This document shows, in pieces, positions 46,776-59,640 of a stretch of 64,000 nucleotides of DNA. The position numbers and the translations under genes were made by a program. Under the pieces are notes generated by a model that was not told the DNA's origin, ran no database searches, and saw only the letters and a list, made by a program, of their open reading frames with translations. Each line of letters begins with the position of its first letter. Within the stretch, counting starts at the first letter, position 1. Where the stretch lies: the NCBI GenBank assembly GCA_026874595.1, contig CM049315.1:68457916-68521915 (forward strand), written 5' to 3'. The stretch comes from Sipunculus nudus. Lineage: Eukaryota > Annelida > Sipuncula > Golfingiida > Sipunculidae.

Positions 46776-48060
46776 GTTGGTAGCACTATATGTTGAAGAG
46801 AATTGGAAATTATATGAATGGTATGTTATCGTTGACCTTTTGGATATCAAATTATATACCCATATACGGACAGGAGAATTATTTAAATCTGTAAGGACTG
46901 AAGAGCGACATTAGAGAGAATCATTGAGGTTTTATTGATATTTCACCCTTTTTCCTTTGATTTTTATTCTTTGCTTGTGCCCCAAAAGTCATTTGAGCTA
47001 AAGGATGGGTCTATATTCTTCATTTTTTGTCCGTCCGTGTTCCGGATTAGAGAAAAATCACAACCGTAAGAGCAGAAAATTTAACTTCACATACTGACAA
47101 TGCCTGTTAGTTCTTTGAGGAATTTAGAACTAGGTCATTTGTTACATAAATTCTCCGATCTTGAACATCTAAGTTTTTAGTTGCATTTTTGAGTGGAGCG
47201 TGGCGGCGAATTGGTGAGGGTATTTACAATTTGTGCCGCCAAGGTTGTGGGTTCACTGTCCCGTTCTGAAATCATACCGATTTTAACACTCCTAACCAAT
47301 AGCATGCGCTCATACAAAAAGGATCGAATGGTTACTGGTCATTGGCGGTAGGCAAATGTAGAACGAATAACCTTCTAACGCTTAGTATTGCTGCTTGGGT
47401 TGCATGTTCTCAAAGGAGTTTAGAAAAGCTACAAGAATGAACAGGCGAGTAAAAACAAATAAGCAAAGTATACATTCGGATGAGACAGACATCACGGTGG
47501 CCTATATATTTTTTACTTTGAGGCCCCAATATGCAGGATTTATCAGCCTTTAATTTAAATTCTGATGCATAGAAACACATACTGCGGTTGTCTTTTTGTT
47601 CGCGAGGGTTCAAACTCGCGATATTCGCGAAAAGAAAATTATCGCGAAAATAAAACTTTCGTGGAAAAGAGTCTACATCTTCAGTGTAAGGTCGAAAGGA
47701 AAAACATTGCTCTTATAAATGATATCAGAGTTTCAAATTATATGTGAATAATGAAAAGTAATTTCCACTCTTCGATATTCACTTTGATTTCTGTACAATT
47801 GTTACGATTTTGCTGAAATGTTATTTAATATATTTAATTCATAAAATAAAGATTAAACTCTATTGAGGTTATTGTTTGTTGAGATCGCGAAAATGGAACC
47901 CTTGCGAAACAACGGAAATGTAAAACTGCAAAATTTTTACCACGCGAATATATGAAGCCAATCACAGTATATTCTAACCATTAGAGCTGGGAAGTACAAA
48001 CGTCACATGCACTAAAGATGAGTTAAAGTGGCAGACTATTTCCACATATATAAGCTCTAT
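46776..48060. repeat. R block, copy 3, right part
   Basis: Matches about 341-1610. Includes the tRNA-like stretch (about 47205-47265) and the TCGCGA cluster (47600-47650). Contains about 20 bp not in copy 1 near 47430-47465. Confidence 0.85.
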
Positions 48061-49143
48061 TAATAGATATTGCAGCTATACTACTCCAGAGGAAGTTATT
48101 TAAGTCTGATAGGGCCCAAGTCTTACGGAAAACTTGAAGTCTGATTGGCCATCTGGTCGCTGTACAACCTAAAAATTTGGCATCATTTTACATTAAAAAA
48201 AAAAAACAGGTGGCGTCTGTGTGTTTAACCATGCAAATATTGTCCCCTGACGACTGATAAGCAGAACACTCATACATCAATCACCACAGAACAATCAGGA
48301 AAAAACGTTGTTAAACAGAAATTTTTAATATTTAGACTAAATGTATATTTCGTATGGTATTGTGTTTATTTGCCAGTTCCCTTTTCCTGTGCACTACTAT
48401 CTTATATGAGAACCAGACACACACGAAAACACATATATCATCATCATCATCACCAAAAACATATGATATACGAAAGCCAAAATGATAACTGAGACTTTTT
48501 TTGCTTTTTCAGACATAAACTTTTATTTTAATTTAGAATTATTTAATTATTTAAATACGTTTTTGGGGAAACACAAACACAGATCAGATACACACATGTA
48601 CGCGCCTCATCGTCGCACATAACACTAACATTGTCTTGCATTTTGCGCTTTTACTTCGCCTTTACCCTGTAGTTGTATGTAATTAATAATCATACATGAT
48701 AAGCATCTACGGTATTTGAAATAATGTCGCATAAAGAACATGATGAAAATATGTTTTTTTTTATTTCCGCCTCATTGTCAAGGCTCGCATCAATGCTACT
48801 CTCATATCGAATATAGCGGTGTCAATACGTGTATTATTTAATATTGCGTACTATGTGGACGAGGCTAAGACTTGGTCAGTTCTGAACCTTAGCCCCCGTG
48901 CTCTCTGCTCCAACCACGCTGTGCTATATCTTGGATACTGGTCTACTCCGCATATATATATACAGTTACTCTTCTCTCTGATCCAGCAAACCAGGTCCTG
49001 GAGCAGTTGTTTCCGTGGACCCGTGGCTCCGCCTGTGGCCACTTCATGCTTCACGCAGCTCCTGTCAACTCATCGTCACGGTCGTGGTGTACAGACTTGT
49101 ACAGACTTGTAACAATGCCTAGTGGACTTTTTCCGCTCCTTGT
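48061..49143. other. Interval before gene 4 (its 3' flank)
   Basis: Counterpart of 1611-2718, shortened by a few small deletions (for example around 49078). No gene recognised. Confidence 0.5.
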
Positions 49144-51954
49144 TTAAGACGTCTGTGCTGTCCTCAGCTTGTGAAGCACTGCGGGTAAAGTGTCCATCTT
49201 CTGTCTCACCTCCAACGGAATAAAGTCATTCTCCTTAAAACTGTAAGATACAGAAAGAGAGAATAAGATGTAAACCCAGATTTATATATACTGTGAGCAA
49301 ATAAATATGGCTAAATGAACTGAGACATAGATTCTGGTATTGACAAAATGATTCTTATCAAGCTATTTTGTCTGATTTTAAGGTTTAATTATTTCTATAT
49401 TGGCTGTGGAGCTAATCGACTTGAATATGATTATAGTCAATTTAAATACCTAGCTTCGCTGTGATATGCTAGGCTTGGTATTGAGCTTGTATTTGTCAAG
49501 ATTTTTACATTATTTATATTATTATATTTTATATAAGTTATATTAGGGTTAAGGAAATACGTACCTAGCTGTGAATCCATTAGCACCCGTGTACTTGATG
49601 ACCATTGGACTGGGTTGAAGTTTAAGTTCTGAACCGTCAACAAACTGGACAGACACTTCCTTGTTGGACCACTGAGTGCTACATCCGATACCAGGGACAA
49701 ATACTTTACACAGGACCGCTGGTTCTACCAGACACCAATTGTTGCTGCTTGCTGACGATGAAGCAGACGATGGTGAAGGAGGCGCCCCCTGGTTTGGCGG
49801 GAATTCCGGAGACGCCGCCAAGTTTGTAGGTGGATTGGATGACAAAGATGATGTCCTCGTTGAACAGCTGGTTTGTGGAGATGCTTTCTTTTCTAAGTTC
49901 GACGACTCTGTCCGAAGAGACGAAACACGTGAACCCGGAGCTGTGTACCTCGGATTTAAGGAGGGCTGGCCTTGTTGGCAGGAGGACGGCTGCAAAAGTA
50001 AAGATACCAGATGATTAGTCTGAGCATGCGTGATCACACCAAATTTGCGAATAATAATATTATCCTAATATTTTGTATCATTTGTCTTCACTGAGGTCAA
50101 TAATGATTTTCGCATTAAAATAAACATTAAGGGACCAGTCGGTATTCTAGTATCTTTAAATTAACTGGAACAAATTATTGTTGTAAATTGATACTATATC
50201 GGACGTTAACTTAACCTTTTACCAAATGTTGTATGTAGAAATCGCTTCGTTTAATCATTGTAAAAAAATGTATACCTCGGATAAACTCTGATTTTTTGCT
50301 AAGATTTTATAGAAATGCTGTAATGCTTGTCTCACCTTCCGATCACTACTGGGAAGCAGGTGGCATTTGATCTTGATCCTCCGTTCATCCCCATTGTCAT
50401 CAGGGAGACGAGGTTTAGACATTTCTGACGATACTGAAAAGACAAAATAAATTTGTAAGTGAAAGGTTAATTAAACAACCTTGCATATGCCAAACAGCGT
50501 TGAATAATATGCACTTGTATATATGATTCTTTTTTTATAGCAATTATTAAACGAGGAAGAAAATTTTAAGTACCGGTTATTTCAATAGGTCTGATTAAGA
50601 TCTTTTATCAAGTTCAGTCTACATTAGTTGTAAATTCTTATCTTCATCGCATAACTGTAGATCTCCTTGTTCTTCGGGTCCAGTTGTTGAAAGCTGGTGT
50701 CAGTCTCCAGTGTGATAGAATTCCCGTTACTCTGAGTGATGATTGTGACGTCATCGCTGCTGCGGACCTTGACGCCGTCATAAAATGCCGCCTCAAAGTC
50801 ACAGTTATCGTTCTCCATCAGCATACATTTGGCTTGGTCCGTGTACATGGTCACTTTCGGTGTTCTCGACTTGACCAGTACAACAAACCTGAAACATTTA
50901 TCACAAATAATGTTACATTGCAAATGAACCAGAAAACAGAAAGAAAATAATAATTGTTTTAAACGAATTTTTAAGAAATTTGTAAGAAATCAACTTGTTT
51001 TCATGTCCTTTAAATATCAATTATTCAGTTTTTTTTCGGTATTTTGAATATAATCACCTTGCCGCATGCTGGTACTTCTTCCAGTATTTCTGGGGCAGCC
51101 TGTCGTGGCTGAACTCTCTGACGGAGCCTGCTGCAGGGCTGACTGGGCTGTCACTGACTGTCGTGTTGTCACACTGGGGCTGATAGACCTGGACCACGTG
51201 ACCATCAGGGCTGATCTTCATCACTTCTTTCACGATCTCCAGGTCCTGTTTATTTCTGAGAATCTCCAAGTACACGCTGCAGTCGTCTGTGATCGTCATC
51301 TGTAAAGGGAAAAAATGTGAATATAGAAATGATTCTCAGTAACTATCGCATTTTATCAATTATCTATAGGTTTCCCAGTTTAGCTAAAGAACAAATCCAG
51401 TATCTATATTACAAATATTGATAAATAACTGTTTTCTTTAAATAGTACAAGAAACATTACAAGAATATATCGATGTCAAGTTTGACTCGTTTCCGAGGCT
51501 CTCGTGATGATAAATGTACAACCTTTGAAATAACCTTATATTTATAATGCAGAGAAAACTAGAACTTACCACAAGACTGCAAATTTTCTGACGAAAAGGC
51601 TCCAGGCGAAAAGACGTGAGAGGAAGAGTCGGACAATTGTCCACGTGACCATAGGTGACGTCATCCACTGAGGCGGAACACCTTCCTCCCTGGCTGTAAC
51701 TGGACACCTGAATAAACATTAAAATTAAATTATGGTGTATTGCTTTATGGAATAATTCAAATGTCACATGTTTCTGTACAGTATATGTACATAAATATGT
51801 CTTAAGTTCAACCAAATTATATATTTTCATTTTCTGTCAACGTTATGATTAAAATGTAAATAGGCTTTAATGAATGAATTAAAATGTGTTCTCAGTTAAC
51901 TTGTATTTTTTACATTTTTTTAAAGTTCAGACTAACCACATTTTGAACTCCCAT
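49144..51954 (-). pseudogene. Broken copy of gene 1 (gene 4), at most PB1-PB2
   Basis: Exon positions by homology: 51954-51937, 51707-51570, 51299-51058, 50888-50624 (read-through), 50433-50336, 49989-49565, 49240-49144. Two lesions relative to gene 1: the exon 4 donor GGTAAG is GATAAG, so translation would run five codons into the intron and stop at 50624; and exon 6 has lost one base from an A run, putting TAA eleven codons in. Exon 1's donor is GTTAGT, still GT. Polo box 1 and 2 are otherwise intact and nearly identical to gene 1, so a 220-aa PB1-PB2 protein is possible if transcribed. PB3 cannot be made from this allele without rescue by a cryptic donor. An assembly error is conceivable for either lesion, less so for both. 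Confidence 0.83.
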
Positions 51955-52310
51955 TGTTGTGTGTTGTCTCGTCTAATGATTCTGCTAGACCTTCAGAATA
52001 AGATCAAGTTATATATAATTATAACGGCTGAGGCGGGTAGTTATATATATCCTTAACTGAGCTCTCGTCGAGAACATCTGATGGATTCTGAGGACCGTTC
52101 ATTTTATTTATTCACATTAAAGTTAAGAAACATGTTTTACCTCGCCCGCCCCGACCCGTTTGATCTTGTTTTGTAAATCACGTGACCTCTTGGGTTAATC
52201 AGTCGGGTGTATCGTTGTAGAGTAAGATATAATTAACAGTAATCAGATCAGTCGCTGCGAGCGAGTAAGGACGGAGCAATCATCCTGAACGTAATTAGTG
52301 CACATGATAA
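51955..52310 (-). promoter_or_regulatory. Upstream region of gene 4
   Basis: Near-identical to that of gene 1: E-box CACGTGAC at 52179-52186 and ACGTAATTAGTG at 52291-52302, 337 bp before the ATG. The promoter has not decayed with the gene. Confidence 0.55.
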
Positions 52311-54294
52311 TGAGAACATAAGCAATAATGATGATAAATGGTACTGCTGTACTATTTTCTCATACTTTTTGTTTTCACAGTATTTATTCAAAAATTGCTT
52401 ATACATAACGACTAGAGATATAAAAATTTTAATGCTGTTCGCTATTACGTTTACATGGATCTGCTTCATATATGCTCTCCACTTCTAGTATATATATATA
52501 TATATCCAGGAAAAAATAAATCTCGAACGTGATAAAATTTAATTGAACTCTACAATTGAACTATCTACGTCTAATATATATATATCTATCTATATATATA
52601 TATATATATATATATAATATCACACCCATCGCTCACACATACAAATGACTATAATTAAGGCAGGGTGCCAAACTGGTCTTCTATGTGTCAGTAAGAGTCA
52701 TCAACACCAAAACAGCAAAAAATAACACACAGTTTTCTTTTGGTCACAGTGCAGGTTTATAACTTCGATCCAAATACAAAAAAAATATCACAGACCACAC
52801 ACGACAAAAAAATATACACCACACACACATGTACAGACACACGAATACATCAATATAACGTAGTGTGCCAAATTAGGTGTCCATGTACCCGACAAAGGTC
52901 ACCAAACGTAAGACAGTGGGAATTAAACAACAAAATTGAAAGCGACACTAAAATAATTAGGTGTAATCCATGGACAATAAGAATGTACAAATACATGTAC
53001 CTATGTTACATCTACTAACCAATATTTTCTAAGGTGTGTTCCGCAAGTAACTTTGGCGATTATTCCCTTATGCTTAAACAAGATCACGAAGTAGTGTGAC
53101 TAAAGCTGGTAATATGGACACCTCACTGTGGAACAGACTATAATAATAATGATAATGATAATAATAATATTAATAAAAATAATAATGATTTAAAAAGATC
53201 CCCTTTTCTTAGCAAATTAGATAAAGATAAGTAATAATATCACTTGAACACATATAGAAAAGTCTCGAAGAAGTAGAAAAAAACACACGCACCAGAAAAA
53301 TACGCAAGAACAATGCTAATTTTAAACTTTATTCTTACAAACAACAAATAGAATCTGCAGTACAATGGTCCATGTTATTCAAGAATACAAGCGGATAAAA
53401 GGATTACACACAATAGAAACTGACACGCGATTCATTTGTTTATTTCGGTTCAACAAGGTCAGTTGTACATTTCAGGCCACACCTGCTACAATGAAAATGA
53501 CAAGTCGTTGTTGTGAACACCAAAAACAATAAATAAAGTCACGGAGATACCAGACATAGGTGTGACACTGGTTATAATAACAATTTGATCGCATAATATG
53601 ATAATGGGTGGTCCAAAGGTCATGAATCAAGGTGCCGCCATCTTGTCACTCTTGGGCAGTTTCTTTTGTTGCCAAAATCCAAAATGGCGCCTGTTTATAA
53701 TTTTAAAAAAATTTGAGAATTATGTTTTTACTCAATGTAATTAAAATTATATTTAATAAAATTCAAGATGGCGTCTGTAAATATTGAAAAAAAATCATAG
53801 AATGGTTGCAAATGAAGCGTTCCCCCGGTGTAATTACAATTTTGTTTCTAAAAATGGTAATCAGTAGCATGTAGACAATGAATGAAGCGGGTGCTACTAC
53901 GTCTTACGTGGGAAATCTCTGCTTTGGCGCCAAAATCCAAGATGGCCTGTATGAAACCCTAAAACAGCGTGTGGTGGTGGAACCTGATCTTTAAAATGGC
54001 AATTGATTATTAAACGATTAAAACTGTAACGTAAATAAAACTTTTGTCACTTTTGCTTCTTTCTACCGTATATTGATTTTTAATGGCCAAACAAAAAGCC
54101 GAACTTAGAAGAAAAAAAAAACAAAAACATAAAGACAAAAAAAGTAACAGAATTCTTAAGCAGAAAAAAAGAAATACTAACTTTTAATATGTGTGTTTTC
54201 TGAAAGAATTGTGTTTGATAGCTGACTGTTTCTGCCATGAACGATTTCAGTGTGACAAAATAATTGTGATATGGTAAACGTTTCGGGAGCTCTA
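52311..54294. other. Copy B counterpart of 5900-9007
   Basis: No gene recognised. TA tract at 52565-52615, AAT tract at about 53142-53170. The ATGGCG-motif repeat is at about 53610-53945, with the TTTGGCGCCAAA palindrome at 53923-53934; the NRF1-like palindrome follows at 54295-54306. Confidence 0.5.
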
Positions 54295-54618
54295 TGCGCA
54301 TGCGCAATAAGTCGTATGTGCCACACGGACAGTGTTGGTGGCATTTTTATTGATGCAGAATGGAACGTACAATCTTATGTAACGAACGACCATTCTATGG
54401 GAATGATTGTTCCTCCTGATCTGATCGAGTATTACAAATCTGTTTGTGTCTATAGGAATCATTTATTATCAAATTCCTTATTTAAAGGGATTGTTATTAT
54501 TTATAAAGTGTATCAAGCCACGTCAATGTGCTGTTTTCGGGTCCAAGGAAATGATGAATCAAGTTATCATAACAAAATATATATCGCCACCCATACTTTT
54601 CATTCTTCGTTCTCGCTT

Positions 54619-54707
54619 TGCGTTTTGAACATAAATTTTGTAATTGAGAAAAATAATCAGATTCTGTAACACTAGGCAGCGTGAAATGTCTAGGGGAATG
54701 AATAAAG
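54619..54707 (+). repeat. Left arm of inverted repeat, copy B
   Basis: Counterpart of 9336-9425; reverse complement of 59550-59640. Confidence 0.85.
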
Positions 54708-55494
54708 CATTGTTTACAAGATTTATCTCAGTGTTTTTTTGTTATTGTTTTAACATTTGAACATGGCAGATTTCAAACCTGAGACATTTGTTGACGATCC
54801 CGACCCTGTTGCGTTTAGGACAACACTTCGGGCTACGTGTGAAAAGCCTTGTATCATTGCTAAAATCATGCAAGATCTAGTTAGCAAAGGTTTAATTGAA
54901 GAAAAAGAAATGGAAACATAAAAAAATGACAGCCTTGCTATGCAGTTGGAATTTAAAAAAATTAGAAATGCAAAATGAGCTAGAATTAAAAGAGAAAGAA
55001 AAAGAAATTGAGTTAAAACGACTGGAGTTATAAAGACTTAAACTAGAACATGGTCTACTTGCTGCCCCAACTCACCGTTTTGATGTTGCTGAACATATCA
55101 GACTTATCCCACCTTTTCAAGAAAAAGAGGTTGATAAATATTTCTTACACTTTGAGAAGGTAGCTGAAAATTTAAAATGGCCTATGGAAAATTGGACTAT
55201 GCTATTCTCAGTGTATTGACTGGCAAGGCCATAGAAATTTATACAGAGCTTTCAGTAGAAGCCGCTGTTGACTATGACCTGGTTAAACGGTTAATCCTAA
55301 AAGGTTACGAGTTAGTTCCGGAGGCTTACCGCCAGTAATTAAGAAATTGGGAAAAGCGCAGAGAACAGACCTACGTCGAATTTGCTAGGACAAAAGAGCA
55401 GTTGTTTGATCGCTGGTGTAGTTCTAAAAATGTAATGAAAGATTATGACAATTTGCGCCAGTTGATTTTGCGTGAAGAATTTAAGCGCTCCATT

Positions 55495-58310
55495 GAAGAT
55501 AAATGCTTTTTTTTTCTTGAGTGGGTTACCTTTATGGACAAACTCTCCTTAGTGTCAGAGAGTGTATATGTGACAGGAGACCTAAATTTTCACACTGATG
55601 ATCCAGGCAATAGAGATGCTCAGCAGCTTGTCAGTCACCTAGATGCCCTTGGTTTTTATACAGCATGTCACTCAGCCCACACACAAAAGGGGTCATACAT
55701 TAGATGTGCTTATCACTCGGGAAGATGATCCTACCTTAATGGGTGTACCATCCATACTTGACCCATGCCTTGGGGATTCTGCAGGACATAACTGTAGTGA
55801 TGATTTGGCTGTGCTGTTTGGTGTAGACATAAAGAAACCAGGCTGTGTACGCAAGGAGGTCAGTTACAGAAAACTGCGCGCCATCAGTGTATATGATTTT
55901 CAGCATGATGCATCACTGTCCCCAGCCATCCATGACCTGGACAAGTCTCTTGACACCTTAGTGCAGGCATACAACACCACTCTGGCAAGTCTCATTGATA
56001 AGCATGCACCGCTTATCACCAAGCAGACAACCCTCAGGCCCCATGCTCCTTGGTATACCGAGGAGCTACGGGAGGAAAAGCACAAGAAAAGGAGTCTGTA
56101 CACCACCAGCTCTTCAAAGAACAGTGCAAGGCAGTAAATAGAAAGCTCCATCGGGCAAAGCAGGATTTCTATACCATCAAGATTTCTGAGTGCGAAATTT
56201 GTTTGCACTGGCCAGGAAGCTTATGGGTGAGTCTGACAAAGGGACTTTGCCTAACCACAGGTCGTCTAGAGAACTAGCTGATCGCTTTGGTGAGTTTTTC
56301 ATAAACAAAATTACTACCAAACGCAATAACATCAGCTTTGAGAGCTCAACAGCCTTCGATGTAGAAGCAGAGCCAGTCTATGATGGTGTGCCTCTCACAG
56401 AGTTCACTCCTGTTACAGAAGAGGAGGTACAGAGATTGGTCTCAAAAGCGCCTTGCAAGTCATGTGACCTTGACCCCCTCCCTACTTGGCTCATCAAGGA
56501 GTGCTCCACTCAGCTAACCCCACTGATCACCGCTATCATTAATAGATCCCTGACCACTTCTACAGTACCAGCATCCTTCAAGACAGCTCTAGTCAGACCA
56601 CTGCTCAAGAAGAAAGGGCTGGACCAGGACACTTTAAAAAACTACAGGCCTGTGTCGAACTTGCCATTTATTTCCAAGCTGATGGAGAAGGCAGTATCTA
56701 GTCGCATAGAGAACCACCTACAAAAATACCATCTCCACGATGACTTCCAGTCCGCATACCGCGTCGGTCACTCTACAGAGTCGGCACTGCTGAAGGTCCA
56801 GGCAGATATTATGGAGTCTCTTGACCATGGAAACTGTGTCGTTCTCGTTATGCTGGACCTCTCGGCAGCGTTCGACACTATTGACCATAACATCCTACTG
56901 GACCGCCTTCGTCACCGCTTTGGTATTACTTCACGAGCACTGGACTGGTTTCGCTCATACTTTGAGGGTAGGACACAATGTGTGGCCATAGGGGACGCCA
57001 AGTCAACTCCGCAGGTGTTGCAGTATGGTGTACCTCAAGGATCAGTGCTGGGGCCAAAGGCATATTGTATATATACCAGACCTGTTTCTGATATCATAAG
57101 GAACCATGGTTTCAAATATCACTGCTATGCAGATGATTCACAGGTCTACACTATGGCCAAACCATTAGAAAACTGGGATGATATATTCTCCCGAATCCAG
57201 GTGTTAGCGGAGGAAGTGAAGGGATGGATGAACAGGAATATGTTAAAGTTAAATCAAGATAAGACAGAGGTCATCATTTTCCACCCTAAGCAGTGCGAAA
57301 ATCTGTTCAGAGATTTAAGTGTTACCATTGCAAGTCACCGTATTGCCCCAGCTAAACAGGTCAAGAACCTTGGCCTGGTGCAGGATTGTCATCTCACCAT
57401 GGCATCCCAAATAAATGCCATTAGCAGGACCTGCTATTTTCAGCTGCGGAACATCGGTGCCATCCGGAAGTACATTACAGCAGATGCGTGCAGGACACTA
57501 GTTCAAGCCACTATCACATCGAGGCTGGACTATGCCAACTCTCTGCTATATGGAATACCACGCACCCTTATGAATCGCCTACTGAGAGTACAAAATGCTG
57601 CTGCCAGGCTTATCACAAGGACACGCAGAAGGGACCACATCTCACCTGTGATGGCCAGTCTTCATTGGCTTCCGGTGGAATACAGATGCAAGTTCAAGGT
57701 CCTGGTGTTCACATACCAAGCACTTGCAGGCATTGCTCCACAATACATCTGTGACCTTGTGCAACGCCGCCTACCTGCTCGGACTCTAAGATCCTCCTCA
57801 AAGTCCTTGCTTGTCGTACCAAAAACGCGGACTGTAACATATGGTGACCGTAGTTTTAAAGCGGCTGCACCAACACTTTGGAATGAACTTCCTGACATTT
57901 TAAGGGATGCACCATCGCTCTTGGCTTTCCGCAAAGGACTAAAAACCCATCTCTTTAAACAGGCACACACACTGATAAATAGCGCCAAATAGTGAGAGTG
58001 CGAGTCACTATGTTTTACTGCAGAGGACTTCATTTTTAATCAGCATTATAGCCATGAACTGAGTGGAATAATTACTTTTATCATCTCTTATCCTATTGCT
58101 TTTATCATATATTAATTTTTTACTTTAAATGGAGTTTCGGTTTTAACTTGGAGACTAGGTTTTTAAATCTAGTCTCTAAATGGATATTAGTGTTTTTTTT
58201 CAACTCTTTCATTTTACATGACTGCCTAATGTAAAGCGCTTTAGAGCGATAATCTTATTGGATAAAGCGCTATAAAAATGTTGTAATATAATAATATAAT
58301 AATAATAAAA
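55495..58310 (+). mobile_element. 5'-truncated CR1/L2-type LINE
   Basis: Absent from copy A, where gag runs uninterrupted at about 10230. Begins in the endonuclease domain (VTGDLNFH, then LDVLITR after a frame break near 55690), runs through RT and ends with a short UTR holding AAAGCGCTTTAGAGCG and GATAAAGCGCTATAAA, an L2/CR1-type 3' end, and an ATAATA repeat tail. No long target duplication is evident. 5' truncation is typical of target-primed reverse transcription. Confidence 0.9.
56190..57992 (+). CDS. LINE reverse transcriptase (ORF2 remnant)
   Basis: 600-codon frame with fingers NYRPVSNLPFISKLMEK (151-167), catalytic block LDLSAAFDTIDH (222-233), GVPQGSVLGP (280-289) and catalytic YADD (313-316), then the thumb and a C-terminal region typical of CR1/L2 elements (about 480-595, LHWLPVEYRCKFKVL). 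The frame itself is uninterrupted; the endonuclease part upstream is in other frames with breaks near 55690 and 56140, so the complete ORF2 is not open. Its first Met is internal, not the native start. The intact RT after insertion fits a recent event. Confidence 0.9.
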   Translation: MRNLFALARKLMGESDKGTLPNHRSSRELADRFGEFFINKITTKRNNISFESSTAFDVEAEPVYDGVPLTEFTPVTEEEVQRLVSKAPCKSCDLDPLPTWLIKECSTQLTPLITAIINRSLTTSTVPASFKTALVRPLLKKKGLDQDTLKNYRPVSNLPFISKLMEKAVSSRIENHLQKYHLHDDFQSAYRVGHSTESALLKVQADIMESLDHGNCVVLVMLDLSAAFDTIDHNILLDRLRHRFGITSRALDWFRSYFEGRTQCVAIGDAKSTPQVLQYGVPQGSVLGPKAYCIYTRPVSDIIRNHGFKYHCYADDSQVYTMAKPLENWDDIFSRIQVLAEEVKGWMNRNMLKLNQDKTEVIIFHPKQCENLFRDLSVTIASHRIAPAKQVKNLGLVQDCHLTMASQINAISRTCYFQLRNIGAIRKYITADACRTLVQATITSRLDYANSLLYGIPRTLMNRLLRVQNAAARLITRTRRRDHISPVMASLHWLPVEYRCKFKVLVFTYQALAGIAPQYICDLVQRRLPARTLRSSSKSLLVVPKTRTVTYGDRSFKAAAPTLWNELPDILRDAPSLLAFRKGLKTHLFKQAHTLINSAK

Positions 58311-59549
58311 GCAGATGTTAAAACTTTTCTTGATGAGAAAAGTACTGAAACACTTGGCATTGCTGCTCAATTAGCTGATGATTATTCATTAACACTCAGA
58401 ATATCCTTTACTAGCAAATCAAACCAGTCATTCACAAACAAGAAAGTAAATCAGTATGGTGAAAGGAAGTTTAAAGCGCAGTCACCCAGTACTAGTAGTC
58501 CTGATAATCCAGCAAAGTCCATTGCTACACCTCAGTATACGTCAACTGTGTCTGGATCCAACCAAGGCCAGTCATTTTCAAAGAAAATCTGTAATTACTG
58601 CAAGAAGGAAGGTCATCTAAATTCTGACTGTTGAAAACTTGCGAATAAAACAAATAGAAAACCTTCTAATTTTGTTTCAAAATCTCTGCATAGCATAGTA
58701 CAAGAGCCAGGCCCTTTTTATGTAAATAAGGGGTACAACTCCTTTATTGACTCTGCAAAAGAGTTTGATGCAACGGAGGCCAACGTGCCGTCTGACCCCA
58801 AAGAAGAATCCGTAGCTTGCGGGGTAAAAACCTCAGTTGATTCCTGCGAGGAATTTAATAAAGCTAGGTCCATTTAAGTCTCCTGCGAGGAGTATTCTCT
58901 GAATAAGGAAGTCCTTTTATGACCCTGCGAGAGTATTTCAAATGAGGCCAGGTCCTCTTATGACAAACAGAAGTTTGTTTCTGTTGAGGAAAATTCCTCT
59001 GTTGACTCCCATGAGGAGTGTGATGAAAAAAAGGATGTAGATTCCTTAAATGACTCTGCAAAAGAGTTTATGACTGACACCTTCAATGTCAGTTCTTTGT
59101 TTAATGAAACTGAGGTAGTATATTCCTCTCCTGACTCTGAAATGGAGTTATTTGAGCCATTCATACATGATGGTTTTGTATCACTTTCAAGTGATTTTTC
59201 AGACTCTACCCCTATTAGAATTTTGAGGGACACTGGTTCAGGCCAAACCCTCATGTTAGCAAACACTTTACCTTTTTCTAATAGGTCTTTTACTGGTGCA
59301 CATGCACTTGTTAATGTTGTGTTTTCCGACAAGCACACTTCAGTTCCGCTTCACAGTATACATTTAAAGTCAGATTTGATTTCTGGGAATATTACTGTGG
59401 GCATTAGAACTACTTTACCCTTTTAGGGAATTCGGTTTCTGCTAGGCAATGATGTTGCCGGTGACAAAGTACAGCCTGTACCATTAGTGACAGAAAAGCC
59501 GTATATGACCAAACTGGGTAATTTGTCAACAAAAAAAAAACAATAACTT

Positions 59550-59640
59550 CTTTATTCATTCCCCTAGACATTTTACGCTGCCTATAGTGTTACAGAATCT
59601 AATTTTTTTTCTCAATTACAATATTTATGTTCATCACGCA
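59550..59640 (-). repeat. Right arm of inverted repeat, copy B
   Basis: Counterpart of 11456-11545. Confidence 0.85.

Larger units (their letters stand above)
54762..59520 (+). pseudogene. Gag-protease relic, copy B, split by a LINE
   Basis: Same relic as at 9472-11440, with the gag start at 54763, zinc knuckle at about 58590-58633 and the DTG protease region at about 59210-59426. It shares the TAA after the YRQ motif and the TGA after the zinc knuckle with copy A, so it was already dead before the segmental duplication. Internal deletion near 54808 relative to copy A. A LINE interrupts it between about 55495 and 58310. Confidence 0.85.
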
